From: Dichloromethanomonas sp964477085
GTDB taxonomy: Bacteria; Bacillota; Desulfitobacteriia; Desulfitobacteriales; Syntrophobotulaceae
Direction: 5' to 3'
Length of the DNA stretch: 64,000 bases
NCBI GenBank assembly: GCA_964477085.1
Contig: CAYZDF010000006.1
Location: 1-64,000 of the forward strand
Within the stretch, counting starts at the first letter, position 1. Every line of letters starts with the position of its first letter. Under the pieces are notes generated by a model, which was not told where the DNA came from, searched no databases, and saw nothing but the letters and a program-made list of their open reading frames with translations. This document shows, piece by piece, positions 61,305 to 64,000 of the stretch. The position numbers and the translations under genes are program-made.

Positions 61305-62171
61305 ATGTTTAAAGAACAGTATAACAGTTATTTGGAACTTATCGAATTAAGCATGAAAAATCTACCTTTTGAGGACAACCTTATCTGTCAAAGTATGAAT
61401 TATTCCCTGGTTGGGGGAGGAAAAAGGGTCAGACCTGTTCTAGCTCTGGCTTGTGCCGAAGTCGTTGGCGGCCACCCTGAACAATTTGTACGCGCAGCAA
61501 CGGCCCTAGAAATCATTCACACCTATTCCTTAATTCATGATGACTTACCGGCAATGGATGATGATGATTTCCGCAGAGGCAAACCGTCCAATCATAAAGT
61601 CTTTGGCGAAGCAGCAGCAATCTTGGCCGGAGATGCTCTCTTAACACTCGCTTTTGAAATGCTGTCTGAACCTTTACCTGATCTTTTTGAAAAGCAGCTC
61701 CGGATCATACGGGAAACAGCTCAGGCTGTTGGCTGGCAGGGGATGGTCGGCGGTCAGGTACTGGATACTATCGGTAATGGTAGGCAAAATCGACTCGAAG
61801 ATATCGAGAATATTCATCATCTGAAAACAGGGGCATTACTTAAGGCCTCAGCCAGACTGGGTGCTATCTTAGGCGGAGGAACCGAGCAGGAAATCGAAAA
61901 CTTATCTCGTTATGCGACCTCTTTGGGTCTAGCCTTTCAAATTAAGGACGATATCTTAGATGTCGTGGGTTCCAGTGAAACGCTGGGAAAACCTGCGGGT
62001 AGTGACGAGAAACTGGATAAACAGACTTACCCGACAATTCTAGGTATTGATGGTGCCTACAATCATCTTAAAAAGACAATTCAGTTTGCCAAAGAAGCAT
62101 TAAGATCCTTTGGTTCTAGAGCTGCATTTTTATCTTCTTTAGCTGATTATGTTGAAAACCGTGAAAACTGA
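61305..62171 (+). CDS. ispA: polyprenyl (farnesyl/geranylgeranyl) diphosphate synthase
   Basis: 288 residues from ATG 61305; TTG 61293 is a less likely alternative. FARM motif DDLPAMDDDDFRRG and SARM motif FQIKDDILDVVG, plus GGKRVRPVLAL and the late KQTYPTILG. Condenses IPP with allylic diphosphates, leading to undecaprenyl and quinone chains. Confidence 0.96.
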   Translation: MFKEQYNSYLELIELSMKNLPFEDNLICQSMNYSLVGGGKRVRPVLALACAEVVGGHPEQFVRAATALEIIHTYSLIHDDLPAMDDDDFRRGKPSNHKVFGEAAAILAGDALLTLAFEMLSEPLPDLFEKQLRIIRETAQAVGWQGMVGGQVLDTIGNGRQNRLEDIENIHHLKTGALLKASARLGAILGGGTEQEIENLSRYATSLGLAFQIKDDILDVVGSSETLGKPAGSDEKLDKQTYPTILGIDGAYNHLKKTIQFAKEALRSFGSRAAFLSSLADYVENREN

Positions 62172-62205
62172 CCGTTTATCTTGTTAAGTTCATGATGGTT
62201 ATCTT

Positions 62206-62700
62206 ATGCAGTTTGAAAAACAAAGATGGTGGTTAAGCAATATGAATCACATTTCATCCGTATTCGATAATAAAATTATGTGGGTATCTCTATTAGCCTG
62301 GATTCTTGCCCAAGCCGCCAAGATTATCCTTAATTTCATGTTAGAAAAAAAATGGAACTTCAGTCTTCTTGTCAGCTCCGGTGGATTTCCAAGTTCACAT
62401 ACCGCAATTGTTTGTGCGCTGGCTATAAGTATCGGAAGGGTAGAAGGTTGGGGATCTAGTTTATTTGCCATATCGGTTGCTTTAGCCGTTATCGTTATGT
62501 ATGATGCAGCTGGGGTCAGGAGAGCTGCCGGAAATCATGCCAGAGTCATCAATTATTTGGTGGAATGGATGCGGCTGCACCAGGCTGACCGCTTGGCAAA
62601 CAATCTTCAGCAGGAAAGATTAAAGGAACTAATTGGACACACACCATTTGAGGTTTTTGGTGGTGCTATTCTAGGTTGTGCTATTGGTGTGTTTTTTTAG
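62206..62700 (+). CDS. divergent PAP2 family (DUF212, YuiD-like) membrane protein
   Basis: 164 residues; ATG 62206 and ATG 62242 are both possible. Core FPSSHTAIVCALAISIG and YDAAGVRRAAGNHARV is the DUF212/YuiD signature, with an acid-phosphatase-like SSH motif. Probable phosphatase of a lipid or polyprenyl diphosphate, which would suit its place beside ispA; unproven. Confidence 0.88.
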   Translation: MQFEKQRWWLSNMNHISSVFDNKIMWVSLLAWILAQAAKIILNFMLEKKWNFSLLVSSGGFPSSHTAIVCALAISIGRVEGWGSSLFAISVALAVIVMYDAAGVRRAAGNHARVINYLVEWMRLHQADRLANNLQQERLKELIGHTPFEVFGGAILGCAIGVFF

Positions 62701-62747
62701 TTTTTCTTTTTTTATGTACGGTTTTTGGTTAGGAGGTAAGCATACCA

Positions 62748-63344
62748 TTGGCTGTAAAAAAGAAAAGAAGTGTTCGATATATTATCACCGTCCTTCTCGG
62801 GACCTTTATCATTGCCGTCATCCTTAGCAGTGGGGCGGAAGCAGTCTTAAGGTTCTTTCCATCCAGCTTGACCTGGATTCTCCTGATCATTGTGATTATG
62901 ATCGGGGTTATTTTCGATATTATCGGTATTGCGGTTACTGCGGCAGATGAAGCTCCTCATCATGCGCGTGCAGCCAAGAAGGTATTTGGAGCGAGACAGT
63001 CTGTGTATCTGATTAAACGCTGTGATCGTGTTGCTAATTTTGCCAATGATATCGTCGGAGACATTACCGGAACCCTGAGCGGGGCGATGGGTGCAACTAT
63101 TTTGATCAGTTTTATTCAGGATTATCCCCAATTAAGTGTATGGAGAGGTTTGCTCAACGTTTTATTACTGGCATCCATCGCATCTTTGACCGTTACCGGT
63201 AAAGCTTGGGGGAAGACTCTCGCTATTAACGAAGCTAATCGAATTATTGATATTACAGGCAGAGTCATTGCAGGATTCGAGAAATTTATAGGTATCAATT
63301 TCACCAAAGCCAATACCAAGGCCAATAAAAGAGGAGGAAAATGA
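62748..63344 (+). CDS. OapA-like (OLE RNA-associated protein A) membrane protein
   Basis: 198 residues from TTG 62748 with AGGAGGT. Four membrane helices (about 10-30, 36-56, 105-125, 135-155). The block FDIIGIAVTAADEAPHHA followed by ARQSVYLIKRCDRVANF agrees with OapA, the protein that binds the OLE RNA in extremophilic and anaerobic Firmicutes. It lies between ispA-DUF212 and dxs, where OLE operons also place it. No ~600-nt OLE RNA fits in the 47-bp gap before it. Confidence 0.7.
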   Translation: MAVKKKRSVRYIITVLLGTFIIAVILSSGAEAVLRFFPSSLTWILLIIVIMIGVIFDIIGIAVTAADEAPHHARAAKKVFGARQSVYLIKRCDRVANFANDIVGDITGTLSGAMGATILISFIQDYPQLSVWRGLLNVLLLASIASLTVTGKAWGKTLAINEANRIIDITGRVIAGFEKFIGINFTKANTKANKRGGK

Positions 63345-63345
63345 T

Positions 63346-64000
63346 TTGCGGTTTCTGGACAAAATAGATTCTCCTGCTGATTTAAGGAAATTAAGCCAAC
63401 AAGACCTGACAAATCTGGCAGAAGAAATACGTCAGGAAATGATAGATGTTGTATCCGAGAATGGTGGTCACTTAGCATCTAATTTAGGGGTAGTGGAACT
63501 TACCCTGGCACTTCATCGCATTTTCCACAGCCCTAAAGACAAAATCGTCTGGGATGTCGGGCATCAGACATACGTCCATAAGTTACTGACTAATCGCAAG
63601 GAAAAATTCCATACGATACGCAAATTCCACGGACTGGCTGGTTTTCCTAAGCGAGATGAAAGTGAACATGATTGCTTTGATACAGGTCATTCCAGTACCT
63701 CCATTTCTGCGGCTTTTGGTTACGCTAAAGCCAGAGATATGAAAAAAGAAAACTATCATGTTATTGCCGTGATTGGGGACGGAGCAATGAGTGGCGGAAT
63801 GGCTTATGAGGCCTTAAACCACGCTGGTAATGATGTTAGCGATATCATCGTCGTTTTAAACGATAATGAAATGTTTATCTCCCAAAATGTTGGAGCGATG
63901 TCATCTTATCTCAACAAGATCCGGACGGCTCCTATTTATGATAAGAAGAAACGAGACTTGGAGAATTTTCTTAAAAATATTCCCGCTATCGGCACAACAG
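63346..64000 (+). CDS. dxs: 1-deoxy-D-xylulose-5-phosphate synthase (5' part, runs off window)
   Basis: Starts with TTG 63346 after GAGGAGG. 218 codons visible, about a third of the ~620 of the family. Present: GGHLASNLGVVELTLALH, WDVGHQTYVHKLLT and TGHSSTSISAAFGYA, then the thiamine-diphosphate site VIAVIGDGAMSGGMAYEALN. First step of the non-mevalonate pathway that feeds ispA, making C5 units from pyruvate and glyceraldehyde-3-phosphate. Confidence 0.97.
   Translation, partial: MRFLDKIDSPADLRKLSQQDLTNLAEEIRQEMIDVVSENGGHLASNLGVVELTLALHRIFHSPKDKIVWDVGHQTYVHKLLTNRKEKFHTIRKFHGLAGFPKRDESEHDCFDTGHSSTSISAAFGYAKARDMKKENYHVIAVIGDGAMSGGMAYEALNHAGNDVSDIIVVLNDNEMFISQNVGAMSSYLNKIRTAPIYDKKKRDLENFLKNIPAIGTT

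Noticed and set aside
62172..62747. OLE RNA between ispA and the OapA-like gene
   Set aside because: The interval is occupied by the DUF212 coding sequence; the remaining gaps of 34 and 47 bp are far too short.

Overview
The window is chromosomal DNA of a spore-forming anaerobic Firmicute, most likely a clostridial Peptococcaceae-type organism (Desulfitobacterium / Dehalobacter / Syntrophobotulus-like; inferred from gene content, not from an alignment). The evidence is a complete spoIIIAA-AH operon, an intact sigK, the Bacillus/Clostridium order aroQ-pepP-efp-spoIIIA-asp23-nusB-xseA-xseB-ispA-dxs, an NADH-linked [FeFe] hydrogenase, and an NfnAB-type transhydrogenase. No tRNA, rRNA, CRISPR array, insertion sequence or prophage was seen.

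Layout. 1-8.1 kb: the 3' part of an unidentified structured RNA, then bactofilin, an M23 peptidase and uvrC on the minus strand, several small unknown genes, a YfcE-like phosphoesterase and rarA. 8.2-11.3 kb: an iron-sulfur module (Rrf2 regulator, cysteine desulfurase, IscU-like scaffold), then a PRC-barrel/zinc-ribbon pair and a PerM-like exporter. 12.4-18.8 kb: alaS-ireB-ruvX-DUF1292-mltG, with a ferredoxin-tailed aldo/keto reductase inserted. 19-21.2 kb (minus strand): a stand-alone trpB behind a T-box, and upstream of it a Mn2+ (yybP-ykoY) riboswitch leading into a truncated terC. 21.5-39 kb: a U32 peptidase, then a large type IV pilus/type II secretion-like locus. It contains two versions of the PilM/N/O platform (one PilM with a ~275-residue acidic insert, one PilM-PilN fusion), five or six pseudopilins, the PilB ATPase, PilC, the prepilin peptidase and a LysM protein. 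sigK, yqeG and shikimate genes aroE, aroK and aroB are interleaved with it. 39.4-50.4 kb: an OFA-type MFS transporter, then aroQ, pepP, efp, spoIIIAA-AH, the Asp23/AmaP/DUF2273 envelope trio and nusB. 50.4-58.3 kb: a TsaD-like protein, then NfnAB and the HydCBA hydrogenase, an electron-bifurcation block with a Rex-like operator. 58.4-64 kb: CorA behind a long structured leader, then xseA, xseB, ispA, a DUF212 membrane protein, an OapA-like membrane protein and dxs, which runs off the window.

How they work together. Three themes dominate. The first is endospore formation: SigK is the late mother-cell sigma factor, and SpoIIIA is the feeding-channel complex whose parts are themselves related to secretion systems. 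The second is a surface pilus or pseudopilus machine co-located with chorismate synthesis. The third is redox balancing among NADH, NADPH, ferredoxin and H2. Several RNA-level controls are visible: a T-box, an orphaned Mn2+ riboswitch, a long corA leader, and a cluster of hairpins between the hydrogenase subunit genes.
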